Made by a program: the position numbers and the translations under genes. From Atriophallophorus winterbourni (taxonomy: Eukaryota > Platyhelminthes > Trematoda > Plagiorchiida > Microphallidae), in contig JACCGJ010000245.1 in NCBI GenBank assembly GCA_013407085.1, forward strand, positions 1 through 64,000: a stretch of DNA of 64,000 bases, written 5' to 3'. Below are positions 23,671 through 36,700 of the stretch, piece by piece. Below the pieces are notes generated by a model. That model had not been told where the DNA came from and did not search any database. It worked only from the letters and a program-made list of their open reading frames with translations. Position 1 is the first letter of the stretch. The number at the start of each line of letters is the position of its first letter.

Positions 23671-24612
23671 GGGTAAGTTATTCTCTGATTACATCCCATG
23701 ATTACCATGCTTAGGTTGTCCGCCATTTTGCTCGCTATTCAATGTAGCAATTTTAGAGCATTTTTTATTTTGGATTCTCCATCAGTTGACCTCTCACCGT
23801 GCTGGTGAGGAGAAAATGCCTTTTTTACAGCATCGATTATTGCGCGTTGCTGTCCTACTACTATCCGGTACAGCGCCTGGCACCGCGATCATCAGAGATT
23901 GCAAACAGAGAAAAAAGAAAATTACCTGTAGGCAGTGCATCGATTATAGCGCGGTGCTCCCCCAACTACATTCTCCTAGTCCTACGACCATCAGAGGTTC
24001 CACACGGAGAAAAAGGATTGACCCTTTGGCAGTGGTGAGTGCTTCTTCGCAGCTTCCACCGAAAGAAATTCTGGACGCTCGATTGGCTTGCCAGCCACTT
24101 ACTGTCCTGTGCCTACTGAACTGAACTGAACTGAACTGACTGAGGTAAGTTATTCTCTAATTAAATACTATGATTACCATGCTTAGGTTCTCCTCCATTT
24201 TGCTCGCTATTCAGTGTAGCAATTTTAGAGAATATTCTTATTCTTGATTCTCCATCAGCTGACCTCTCACCGAGCTGGTGAGGAGAAACTGCCTTTTCTT
24301 TTTCCAGCATCGATTATTGCGCGTTGCTGTCCTACTACTATCCTACTACTACTACTACAGCGCCTGGCACCGCGATCATCAGTGATTGCAAACAGAGAAG
24401 AAAGAAAATTACCTTTTGTCAGTGCATCGATTTTAGCACGGTGCTCCCCCAACTACATTCTCCTAGTCCTACGACCATCAGAGGTTCCACACGGAGGAAA
24501 AGGATTGACCCTTTGGCGGTGGTGGGTGCTTCTCCGCAGCTTTCCACCGGAAGAAATTCTGGACGCTCGATTGGCTTGTCAGCCACTTACTGTCCTGTGC
24601 CTACTGAACTGA
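23671..24612 (+). repeat. Tandem duplication of a CR1 3' terminus, 472-bp period
   Basis: Unit 1 spans about 23671-24142 and unit 2 about 24143-24612. They share the whole order: 'ggtaagttattctct', 'ccattttgctcgctattca', the hairpin CTCACC/GGTGAG, 'tattgcgcgttgctgtccta', 'attctggacgctcgattgg' and 'cttactgtcctgtgcctact'. Unit 1 ends in (ACTGA)n; unit 2 ends at 24612 with a shorter tail. Unit 2 also has an expanded (CTA)n run at about 24341-24358. Confidence 0.8.
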
Positions 24613-24643
24613 AATAACCTTGAATTCACGCCTTTTTTGACTT

Positions 24644-24645
24644 AG
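24644..24645 (+). promoter_or_regulatory. Candidate splice acceptor (cis or spliced-leader trans) in the sortilin 5' leader
   Basis: A pyrimidine-rich run ending TTTTTTGACTTAG lies 18 nt before the sortilin start codon. It could be the acceptor of a 5' UTR intron or a spliced-leader addition site; flatworms use trans-splicing. The sequence alone cannot choose. Confidence 0.4.
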
Positions 24646-24663
24646 GTCGTTATTGGCGTTTCT

Positions 24664-24789
24664 ATGAGGTTCCTGGTGCTTCTTTGGATCAGCAGTCTGT
24701 TTCATTCTGTATATGTACAAACAAACTCGTGCGAAAAACAGCAAACAAAAATCGAATCGATTATACAAAAAAATTCGGCTGTTGATGTC
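24664..24789 (+). CDS. SORT1: Sortilin exon 1: start codon and signal peptide
   Basis: Begins MRFLVLLWISSLFHSVYVQ, a basic residue then a hydrophobic stretch, as for a signal peptide. It ends ...SAVDV before the donor gtacgt. No furin-type site for a propeptide is obvious. The 32-bp intron follows. Confidence 0.75.
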
Positions 24790-27700
24790 GTACGTTCTCA
24801 TTTAATACTAATGTTTTCAAGTTTTATTTTACCAACGATACAAAGAAAAATATTCAACTCACATGGGCAGTTGAAAATAGTGGAGTTAGTATTTGGTAAC
24901 ATTATATTTTGAACAGGTGATAATTCTGGTTACAATGACGGAGGGTGATTCTGGCCCAGGGTTAATGTCTGATATTTATCGCAGGTATTTTGATCATATT
25001 GCATTTCCTTAGCGAAAATAATGGTAAAACGTTTCAGAAAATCACGGAAAAGCTGGGAGAAAGTGTATATATAAGACGTGAACACGGGCTACAACGCCAA
25101 CAAAATCAAAAAGAGGTAGTGATCCATCTTTAGTGAATAAATTTTCAGTTATTTCTTATTTGCTATGATATATCAAATAAAGATGGATCCATAATCTTTG
25201 TCACTAGAGATGGTGGCGTGACCTGGTTAAAATCGATTGTGCCATTCGTTCTTAGTGGGCAGTTAATTTTTCATCCTCGGCAGCAACTCTCCGCTCTAAT
25301 CCTTACATTAGAAGAAAAATCTCACGTAAGTGTACTGTCTACATAATCCGCTACAGAGACTATACCTTTCTGTTAACAGCGGAGAAAATTGGAAAATGGT
25401 GCACAATAATGTCGTTGACTTTTTTTGGTACATGCTATTACGAACTTATACTAATGTATACAGGTCGATTTACGACAGTGACCCGGAAAGAACATTTTAT
25501 GTCTTACATAATCCTGATATTAACTCAAGTGAGTTCCAGTTTCATGATATTCATATTCGCTTGTAAAATCGGATTATAGGTTTTATCAATATATTTTTAC
25601 CCGTTAATTATACTAGTTATGCTTGTCTACTCCTGTTTCATTCACTAAGTGAGATCCTTTTCAGTGTAAAAGCTTCTCGAAACACGGAATCAGCGATTTC
25701 AGAAATTGCTGGAATAATAGCTGATCCTTTTTATCTAAAGTAATGTTTCATTATCTTTTTAATTAATATGTTTTCTTCTCGACAATTTCGTTTTCAATCT
25801 ATGTTGTTCAGTTTTGCTTGCATGACTGGAGTCGATTGTTTTGTTATATTGATCAATTCCCAAGCCATTTCAATTGACCATACTTACCGGTGTAATCTTA
25901 AAGTGCCCCCATCTAAATTAACCAGCGTTCGGTCTTGGTACTTAACAATAAAACTCTTTGAACTTATTTGCCTTACAACTAGGATTTAGAAAGTATTTTT
26001 GGCTGCAATTTACTTTTTTTGATTGCTGTGTACTATTTTAAACGTGGATGGATCGTTTGCCTTTAGAGTTTGAATTCTGAGCACAAAATAAATTTAAAAC
26101 AAACCACTAACAATAGTTCGAGTGCCCACACATGCGCGATAGTCCCAATCGATTGTGCTGCCAACTTTCCTCTAATTTTGCAAATTTTTTGCTATGTTGC
26201 TTCGCTTCTATATGCGCTGCGTAGACAAACTATTTAGCTGGGGATCTGGAGGGTCGCATACAATAGCTATAGCGAGCAATAGCATAGCAATAATTTTTAG
26301 TGCCGACGATTTATCGGACAATTGTTTCGTGTAAGACACCACGTTTTCGCATGGAATCCACTGAATTGTCGTCTTACTTGGCTAAAACATGGATATATTA
26401 GCGAATTTAAACTATATAATATGTTTCACTACAGGAATCGCGCGGAAGTATACGTTTCGTAAAACAGCATTTTCGTTCGGTTTGCCACCACTTATTCAAC
26501 ACTGCATCTGGGTGCTTCTATAGGCTTGGCTTCAAACGTCGAGTATCGTGACCCCAGTGAATTGCCTATTGCTCAAGCAAACATCCAGCTGAATTTAATT
26601 GCTGATTGTGGATATGCAATCGTGCTGTACTTTGGTTCTGCACAGGTAACCACGTACTAAAGTGAATTGCCACATGTACTGAGCTGCATACTAAAGCAGC
26701 TGCAGTCTCGTTGCCACTTCCCTTTTCCTTTATATCTGTCTAGGCGTAGAAAGCCTGACAGAATCTCAGCCTAAGTGAACTCTCTGACTTTGCAGCACAT
26801 CACCTTGATCCAGCCTTGTGATGTAACGCATAAAAGAGTTAGTTGAAAACGAGACGTTATTTTCATCTGTTTGACATTTAAATGTAGACAATTCTTGAAA
26901 TAAAATACGCATTTACCAAGTATATCTTTGCCCTCTCTTACTCAACAGCTGTGAAACATGGCCTTTGACGTCAGTACAACAACAATCTGCATAGGTCATG
27001 TCAGACAGAGTCAAGGTGCATTAAAATTGTGCTTGACGTAATAGCTACATGTATTTAGCAACGACAGTAAAGTGGTTATGTGGTGACTTGGGTTTCCAAA
27101 TTGAAGGATTATGCAGATGAATTGGAACTGTGTACCGCATTGGGTTTTCGAGTGTGGGGCACAATACTGTTCCAACCCACTTACCTTTAAACGGATGTAA
27201 TATTAAACGCCAATTCAGCCCGCTGATGTGTCAATTGAGTCACGCACATACAAAAGTAGTCGATGAGCTACCAGCTTGCTATGTTTTAGATTGCTTTATT
27301 AAATCATAGTATTTTACTCAAGTCTTTTGAAACAGTTCTTTTCGAATATTTTGTGCGTGGAATCATTTTCACCACAATTACAATGTAAAATGAAGATTAA
27401 TAGCCTTTTTCACTTATTTTTTATTTTTCGTTAGATTTTCGTACGCGGATTCTACTATTGATTTTGTTTATCAGATATTTTCTATAACCAATACACAATT
27501 TTTAAGTATTATCACTCGGTCAGATAAGTCAACCAACCAAACACTGGTGAAAACAACCGATCTTGGGCGTACTTGGACGCATATCATGAGCAATGTAATA
27601 CGAGTGTGGGCTCCCAGGGGTGTTCATACGAGAACAATTGATTTGGAACCCGAAATTTCACAAACTACACAAAATCCCAGCAATGTGTCCGATCAAAAGA

Positions 27701-30700
27701 AGGATCGTTTTCTTTATGTTTCTCACGCTTTTGATGGCGTCAATCAATCTCAACAGTTAAGTGTTTCGCTTGATGGTGGCAAGTCCTTCAAGCCCGTTTA
27801 CATACCATCAATACAACCAGAACGGGTAAGTCCAAGCTGCTGTTTCATACTTTCTCATTATGAACAGAAAATATCTTGATAACCGTTAATAAATTTTGCT
27901 TAGGAAAGTTTTTAAGTGTATAGAAGCTATGCCTTACGGCGAGTTTTATTTAACAATCATTGAAGAGATTGTAGTACAACTTTCTTTTATTCGTTAAACA
28001 AATATAGCAGTATTGACTAAAACGCTGTATTAACAGCGACTACGTTTTCTAAATTGTTTTATGATAGGTTTCTAAAGCTTTATTTGTAGATTTTCCGAAA
28101 GATTTCTCCATGTACGCTATTCACTATAATGATATGGGTAACAGAAGCACAGAAAATGGATACCAAATAGTGCAATAACGTCATAAAGAATTTACTATTT
28201 AAACACATTTAACGGTGAAACCTTACTTACGACGAGAAAATGTTGCGTTTGTGCGTGGTGCTTATAGAATAAATCATGTACCAGATTTACAATGTGTTTC
28301 GGTGTAGTTTGCAATGGACTCAACAAATGTACGTATCTACACAGGTGATGAGTCATTCTCATTTACATTTATCTCCTAAGTTTTGCGAATTCATATTCGT
28401 TTATTCTCTAAAATCCGTGGCTCTGAGACCAGACCTCTAAATATAAATAAATTTACGTTGCTCCACTCGTGATGTTGCATTACAACTTATATTGCTGCCC
28501 TTAGTCTGGCGCGATCGTACTTGTGTTTTTCTCAATTTTTTACGGAATAGCTTGAGAAATCTCCATCGCGCTGAGGCTTAAAATTTACGTAACACAATGG
28601 TTTGTGTATCTGTGACCTGTTGAGCTATACTGGGTGGCACATCATCATCATCATCAAAGACAGCAATACACCGGTAGCACGTACCGAATGCTTAACTGCC
28701 ATACAACCATGAAAAAGTAAAATCCTAAAAGATGGGGAAGGGTGGGACTTAAATTACTACGGCTTCTATAGAAGAGTAAGCACAAACATACTGGGAAGAG
28801 GTGCCTACACCTCGAATGGAACATGCATTCAAACAAGTTTCGTGAACGAGTAGAGCAACAACAGCACGGCAGCTTCCTTGAGGCTTTCACTGTCATGCAT
28901 CATAACAAGCTTTTCTCGCCACTCCGCTTGACAACATACAAGGTTATGCAAACACTCCAAGAAGATGCTTAGTGCAAGACCGCCATTGAACACGGTTTCG
29001 GGACATATCCTGAAGCGTAACTAACCATTGCGATATATCATCGCGGGGACACCAGCCTGGAAGACGCGCTGCGCCTACTTTGGAAAGGTTAATAGTAAGG
29101 GTTTTTAACTGCCTATGCCATGTGACGGTTTGGCCACCCCGAGATTTACGCCAATCAGGATGTGGCGTCGCAAAAAGAACCTGTTTCGGAAGTCGGTGGT
29201 CCGGCATCCGTAAAACGTGACCCAACCAGCGTAACCTATGCAGGTTGATCTGCTTCTCTATATCGACATTACTACCAAACAACTTATTTCGGAGAGCATC
29301 GGTGCGCATACGATTGTAAGAGCTAACTCCTAGAATGCTGCGGAGACACCGGTTGTCAAATACTTGGAGACGCTGAATGTGTTCTTTACGTAAGGTCCAG
29401 GTTTCGCACCCATACAGTAACACAGCCCGCACTGTCGCTTTATAGACTCTACCCTTGAGTAGCAGAGACAGTCCTTTCTGACGCCAGAGGTGACCTAGGT
29501 TGCGGAATGCTACGGTCGCTTTAGAAATGCGTGCCGAGACCTCGTTATCTAACGATGCAGAATTATTGATACAACTACCGAGATACGTAAAACGATCCAC
29601 AATTTCAAGCGCCTGATTGTCAAGTAATAAAGCCTTGTTCGATAAGTCGATGTCCTGCAGAAGAACACTGCACTTAGAGGGCGCAAAACGCATTCCAAAT
29701 GCGGGCACAATACTAGATAGCTTGTTCAGTATCGCCTGTGCATCTGTGTATGAGTCGAAGAGCAGAACTATGTCATCAGCATAATCCAAGTCGAGAAGCT
29801 TGACGCCTGGCATTATGTGAACTCCGAAGGCTGGAGCACCGTCGCTGCATAATTCCATGATAGCATCAATTACGAAATTGAACAAAAACGGAGAAATCGG
29901 ACATCCTTGTCGGACGCCACTTGTAGTGTTGAATTTGGGAGAAAGTTCGTTGTAAACCTTAACGCATCCGGATGTATGAGCATAAAGTGCGCGTAGTATG
30001 TTGACATACTTATGCGGAACGCCTTTGCACAGCAAGGTCTTAAACAGGACATTTCGATCGACTGAATCAAATGCTCCTTTGAAGTCTAAAAAGATGGCTA
30101 TTGTCGGCTGTCGATAGGTGTGCCGCAGTTCTAATATCCGTCGAAGAGTAAAAATGTGGTCGACACAGCCTCTGCCAGGCCGGAAGCCAGCTTGCTGCTC
30201 ACGGATCTGTGATTCCCTATGCGATGTTAATCTTCGAAGACATATGGACGCTAATAATCTCGTAATGATGGGAGTGAGACTTATCCCACGGTGATTAGAG
30301 CATGAGCTTCGCACACCTTTTTTAAATATAGGTATGATAACCGATTCGCCCCAACTCGGAGGGACGGATTCTGACATCCACACTTCACGGAGGAGATCTC
30401 CTAATGTGCTGATTAGGACTTGGCCACCTTCTTTGAACAAAACAGGCGGTATGTCATCGGGGCCAGCAGCTTTGAATCGTTTCATGGATTCGATACATGC
30501 TTTAATTTCTAAATCATTAGGGGGATCTACGCTAACAGGCCAAGGATCACACTGCCTCAAGTGAGGGAATGATTCTGTTGCAGGCGACCAGCTGAATTGT
30601 TCTTCAAAATGTTCGGCCCAGCGTGACAGGCGGCGATTCTTATTAGTGATAAGAGTACCGTCTAATTCCGCTATAGTCTCACTCACTCCTTGTTTCGTAG

Positions 30701-33700
30701 GCCCAGTCGATCGAATAAGTTGGAAGAGTTTTCGCACGTTACCCGCATTATTTGCTATTTCCATTTCTTCTACCTTATTTAGCCACCACCTTTCTCTGTC
30801 TAGTCTTAAGCTCCGTTTAAGTTCATTCCTCACGCGTCTACGCTCTGTATTGTGTCCAGGACCATGAGGTATTTCGCGTCGCTGGTGAAGAATTTCTATA
30901 GAGCGCTGTGAAATCCAGTGGGACTTTTGGGTTGGTTGTGCAGTCTCACAGGCTGTTATTGCAGCGGCTCGCATAATCCCTGCTATTTTGTTCCACCTTT
31001 CATCGGTAGTTGCATACTGGGCAACTGGAAGTGAGTTACTCAAGATGGTCCGATAAATGTCTTGAACTGCAGGCTGAAAGAATTTTTCGACAGCAATGCG
31101 TTTCTCATTCGAGGGCTTCGTACCGGAGAACTTTAACGAGAACCTACATCGCACAAGAGCATGATCTGAATCTACGCAGGTATTCCAAAAAGAGCGGCAG
31201 TCCTCAATGCAACCTCTCCAGCGAGCACTTATGGCGATATGGTCGATTTGGGCCGAAGGTTGGCTTCCATCCGGCGAGCGCCATGTGGCACATTGACATC
31301 TTTTATGGCGAAAGGAGGTGCTGCTAATGAATAATCGAGATTGTGCACAGAATTGTATAAACCGTTCACCATTATCTGTGCGTTGGCTTTCAAGACCAAA
31401 CATGCCACCTAATTGTGATTCAGATGTATCTAAGCGACCTAGTCTGGCATTCATATCTCCTGCTAAGACAACAATATCGGAGCTTTTTGCACGTCGCAAA
31501 AGAGCATAAAGATCGTCGTAGAAGGCGTTCTTCTCGTCGTCGGAATTGGTGTTAGTTGGAGCGTAAGTTGCTACAATAAACAAGCATCTCTGATTAGAAG
31601 ATTTTGAGTTTGGTCTAATATTAGTGGCTAGTCTAACTGCGCACATCCTGCTATTACAAGGAATCCAATCGATTAGACAGGATTCGGCACGCGAATTCAG
31701 CACTATACCAACACCCGCCTGTCCTGAAAGGGCAGCTACAGAATCACCAGAGCAGCGCAAAAAGTAACGAGTTGAAAGGTTTGGGGCAGTAAGTTCGGTA
31801 ATTATAGACGGATCATATAAGCGCGTTTCCGATAAACAGCAAACATCAATAGATAGACTATCTAAGGTAAGAGCCAGTGCAGCTTGCTGGCCTATTTGTC
31901 TCAGAGTCCTGACATTCATGGCTCCGATGTGAGCAGAGGTCCGTGGTTTAAGAAAGTGATCTGTAGATTCGCGAACAGAAAATGTTCCAACATGTTCAGC
32001 GCGGTCTTTTCTAAAGCTGGGATTGACAGACGGAGAGTTGTTAAGAGTGGATGGGGGAGGGGAAGGGTCGGAAACAGTTTGAAGAGTAGGGCCAGCAGTA
32101 GCTTGTTTTCGCTTACCCGCCCTGCTGTATGCAGCAGGTAAGGCGACCCTGTTTATCGTGCGCGACGGCCGATGCACTATGGAGTTGGTTTTCGTAGTAA
32201 TAGTCATGGTCATGGTTGTATGCGGGCTGGATACTGCCAGGTCGCCCATGCCTAGACAGGAGAACAATTAGGGTTCTCGACCAAAGCCTTTGGCTAAAAA
32301 GCCTGACCCACAAGGCAGCGGGTTAGGTTGAGACCGTGTTCGTCTGACCTCTATCCATTGACCTTCCTGGTATGAGTGACTCTGAAGGTGCTCGGAGAGC
32401 ACCACCCAGCATAGCTCAATGGGTCATAGAGGTACACAAACCATCGCACCACGTTAAGGTCCAGTCTCAGCGCGATGGATCTCAGTCTCAGCCGGGGGTG
32501 GTAGTAGAAATGAGCCACCTACTATCTATAAAATGCTCCCACGTGGCGCGCGTCTCAAATAGCCTCTGACAACCAAGTCCAAATCCTGGCCTGCACGAGT
32601 GGCTTTCACAAGCCCGGCGGAACTGCTCTTACTGACAGGAGAAGGGGCGAAGGCGGGTGACTGGCGCCTTAAAACCAGTTTGCTCCGGGCAGATGGAGCT
32701 CGTCAGCTACCGGCAATCTATCTAGGGGAAGGAAAACCCTGACTCCGAACCCCCACTGCCTTGTGGGTCACCCGATTGCGGGAAAGGCTTCGGGAGAAAA
32801 CCCCGAGGAAAAATCCGGAGAGAAGCCCCGTAGGTAGATAACTAGCGCACAGCGCGTTGATCTGCCAACTCCCTGCTGCCTTGTAGGTTGCACTTGGCTG
32901 TGCAAAGGCTAGAGAGGTGTACTCGAACAAACTCTAAGTGGTGCTGGGGACATCACTTGTACACTATCCCCAAGAAACTTCATGATGATGTCTCAATCCG
33001 AGACATCAATGAAGCCGGCTAATCCACCCGTGGAGCCAGCCGCACAAAGTAAGTAAGTAAGTAAGCAGACCGTTCAATGGATAAAGGTCAGACAACACGG
33101 GCTCAACCCAACTCGCTGCATACACTGCAGGCACTACTCATCAAACCGTTTCTGACCTTTCCCCTTCGATACATAGCATTTCTTCGTCTTTTCGTCAACC
33201 TTAGAACTCACCGTGATGAACTTGTTGAACATCTTCCATTCAAAAACTCTAATTCCTTTTCTAAACCTCGCACTTCCACTCGTTTTGGCGCCTCGCAGGT
33301 CATAAACTGTAGATCAGTAGGCTAACAGGCTTCATTAGCTGTTACCTTAGATAGTTTAAATGTTGCTATAAACTGTCCATCAGATATGCGCCTATACAAT
33401 CCGTTTAGAATTACAGAACTGACTACTCCAAATCTTTTGCGCTGCTCTGGTGATTCCGTCGCTGCCAACTCAATACAGCAGGGTGCCAAATTCACAGGCA
33501 TAATCCTCGCTAGTTGATTTAATCCCATGTAATAGTAGGATGTGCGTCTTTAAACTAGCCACTAATGTTGTTGTTGGCCTCCTTCGGTCGATGTCAACCT
33601 TGGATGTACATCACAATCACATGAATTTTCATGTGAATACTTATGCTCCGACTAGAATTAATTTTGACGATGTGAAAAAGCTTTTCTGCGAAAATTAATA

Positions 33701-36700
33701 CATTCTGTTGTTCCTGTCAATCGCCCCAACATCGAGCAGGAGACAGGAATACCTAATGTTTAGATGTATTTGAACTACAAGTAGATGGCATGTTTGATCT
33801 TAAAGGCCACCGCACAAGTAATAGCGAACCGATCTTACAGCTCTGTGTACAATCTCGGTTATTCATCGGCATTACGCCTTTTCAACATAAAAGGTGTAAA
33901 TGTACTCACAGGACAGAAGTCAACTTTTATCACGGATCGAAAATGTTGTCACCCGTGCTCGCTGGAGATATTGCATTGATGACTACCGCTCCTTTTGGAA
34001 TAATTGCTTAGATCCGATCATGTTCTTGTACAATTTAGGTTTACATTGAAGTTCTCCGTTATGTATGTATGTATGAAAGCACAAGCCTGATCCAAGCAAA
34101 GTGCCGCACAGTCAGAGACTGCACGTGGGCTAAGATACTGTCAGCTTGCCCAGGTCTAGACAGATATGAGGGAGAAAAATAACAGGAAATAGCAGTGAGA
34201 CGACTGCCTGTTTCAGCATGCAGCTCACTACCTATGGTTAATCAATTTAGCACAGTGTTAGCCGCACAGCACAAAGTACTGCACGATTGCACATCCGTGC
34301 ACAAGCCTTCGAATGAAAATCAGTCAAAGAAACTTATATGACCGTTTTGGTTAACTCAATTTCAGTTGCTCTGTGTGCAACTACCGAAACATGATAGCAG
34401 TGATTATGCGAGAGGCCGCGATTTTCACCAAAAGAGAACATACAATCATCCCTTAAGTTCCCATTGGATTTCGTCATCATCGGGGACAGTATTACACCGG
34501 CAACATGTACCAGATGGTTAACTGTCATGACCACGAAACAATAAAATCCTTAAAGATGGGGATGGGCGGGACTTGACAAGCTACGGAATCAATTGAAGAG
34601 TAACCACAATCAAACTTGGATGAGATTACTACACTTCGAATGAGACATGAATTTAATAGAGTTTCGTGACATCAGCACGACAGCTTCCTAGTGGCTTTCA
34701 TTGCCATGTATCATAGCAAGCATTCCTCATTACTCCACTTGATAATATACAAGCTTGATCCGAAACGTTTCCCGAATGAGTCTCCGCGATCCGATATCGC
34801 AGTGGCTATTTACGCGTGAAAATGCCATGAAACCGTATTCGGTGACGGTCTTGCAGCACGCATCTTGAACTGTTTGCCTAGTCTCGTTTGACGTCAAATG
34901 GAGTGAAGATGAAAGCTTGCTATGGTGTATGTCATTGAAATCATCTTTCATTCAAGGTATATGCACCTCATCCCAGTTTGTTTGTATTTACTCTTACTGC
35001 TACTTTATTTATGTGACGAAGCTGCCAAATGTTGTTTAGATCAGCTGGCTTTTGTTAGTTTTAAATTTTTGTTAACACCCGGTCAAAAGCCTTTGTGAAT
35101 TTAGTCTCCTGTCTTAATGTTTTACATCATTTTTCTTTTTGGAATTTTCAATATTTGATACCTTCGAATTACAGTGAATTAGCTGCGCATCATCGCCACC
35201 TTGAGCAGCTTCATGAATTTCACATTTTTGCAATTCCGACAAAGTATCAATGTTTTGTTTATAAACACGGTGATTCTCGATGTTCTTCTTTATTTACCGT
35301 TCCGTCACACAAACGGGCTGATTGAGAATCGTTTATTTATTACAATGCATGCGGATCCAGATCGCACTGTTTCTACCTGATTAGTGCAAAGAGTACCAAT
35401 CCGGTCGTGAAGTGTGTGCGTGTGTGTGATGGAAATGCATGCAAATGAGTTGTTTAATAAATCGTTCAATTTATTATTTTCTAAATATGCCGCAGTATGT
35501 GTTTTCGATGCAGAGTGATTGAAATCCATCAAATCCAAGTTAACTCAAGTTATCCAAAAGACCTTTGTCTCATTACGTTAATCTTTGTGCAGTCGTCTCT
35601 AATCGCGTTCACCACGTAATGTAATTTTTATTCCAGTTCTATTCCGTCCTCGAAGTCGAAGATGACATGGCTTTTGTTCATGTTGATGCGCCCAATGGTA
35701 AGATTATGATATTATCGCTTATCTTCAACGATCCGTCTAACCGAGCTTATCTGGTCCAATCTTTAAATAGCGCTGTCGGGGAAACAGCGCTTCGACAGCT
35801 TTGCACTTGCAAAGATTTCACTTATCTATTCGTCTTTTTCCCGAATCTTTGGTCTGATAAATATCGTATATGTATTATGCAAGCTAGCATCTGAGGGATC
35901 CAGTAGTTGTTTTGCTATTCATCACTTGGTTACTCTAATTCTTTTCGCATACTATTATGACATCCAGTATTGTTTATCACTTCTATTAGTCGGATTCGAT
36001 TGCTGATCGCGGTATTTGTAACACGGTGTTCTTTGGTGGTGCTTTTCAACTTGTTTAATTCCCTTCTTTTACATGTCCTTTCAGCATGATTGTATCGTTG
36101 TCAGTGTTTATTCCACGTGAAACTCAGCATTTCAAACAAGCCTAAGTCTGTTGGTTTATATGTTGCTTGTCGTTGGCTTTCTTCGGTCGACTTTTCCCAT
36201 AAATGTTCGTCTCAGTCGCTTGATTATCTCATACTCAAAACCGTCTCGAATGACTATACAATCGGATTCTAGAGTAAGAATGTCTCTCACGACGTTCACG
36301 ACATTTGCATGGTGTCACCATGATATTTTTTCAGTAGCTGCAAGTGAGTCTCCCAAGTGAACAGCAAAGAACACGTTCTTCCTAGCTCACAAGACCAATG
36401 TCTTGAGCTTTATTATGTCTTTTGCAAACCTATTTGTACCACAAGCGTGGCTTGCCAAGGGTTAACTTCCTAATTTCAATTTCACATACTTCGGATACGA
36501 ACGTTTTCCATTATGTAGACTTGACACCAATCAGCCTTACTGACGTTATCGCAACAGAGTGTGCATGCCATGTAGATCAGCTTTAGAGAGCACGTTTAGG
36601 CTTGTTAATCTCTCCATCCACGGCGAAAAACATTCAGCGTCCCTTCGTGTCACGTGGACGGTCCAAATTTCGCCGCCATACCGTTAGACATTTTGTATGC

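Noticed and set aside
25428..25463. Continuous open frame through sortilin exons 6 and 7
   Set aside because: A 36-bp GT-AG intron keeps the frame by chance; removing it restores the VPS10 alignment after the conserved FW.
27475..27523. Alternative start of sortilin exon 8 at a stronger-looking acceptor
   Set aside because: Phase does not match the exon 7 donor, and it would add 16 residues with no counterpart in human sortilin.
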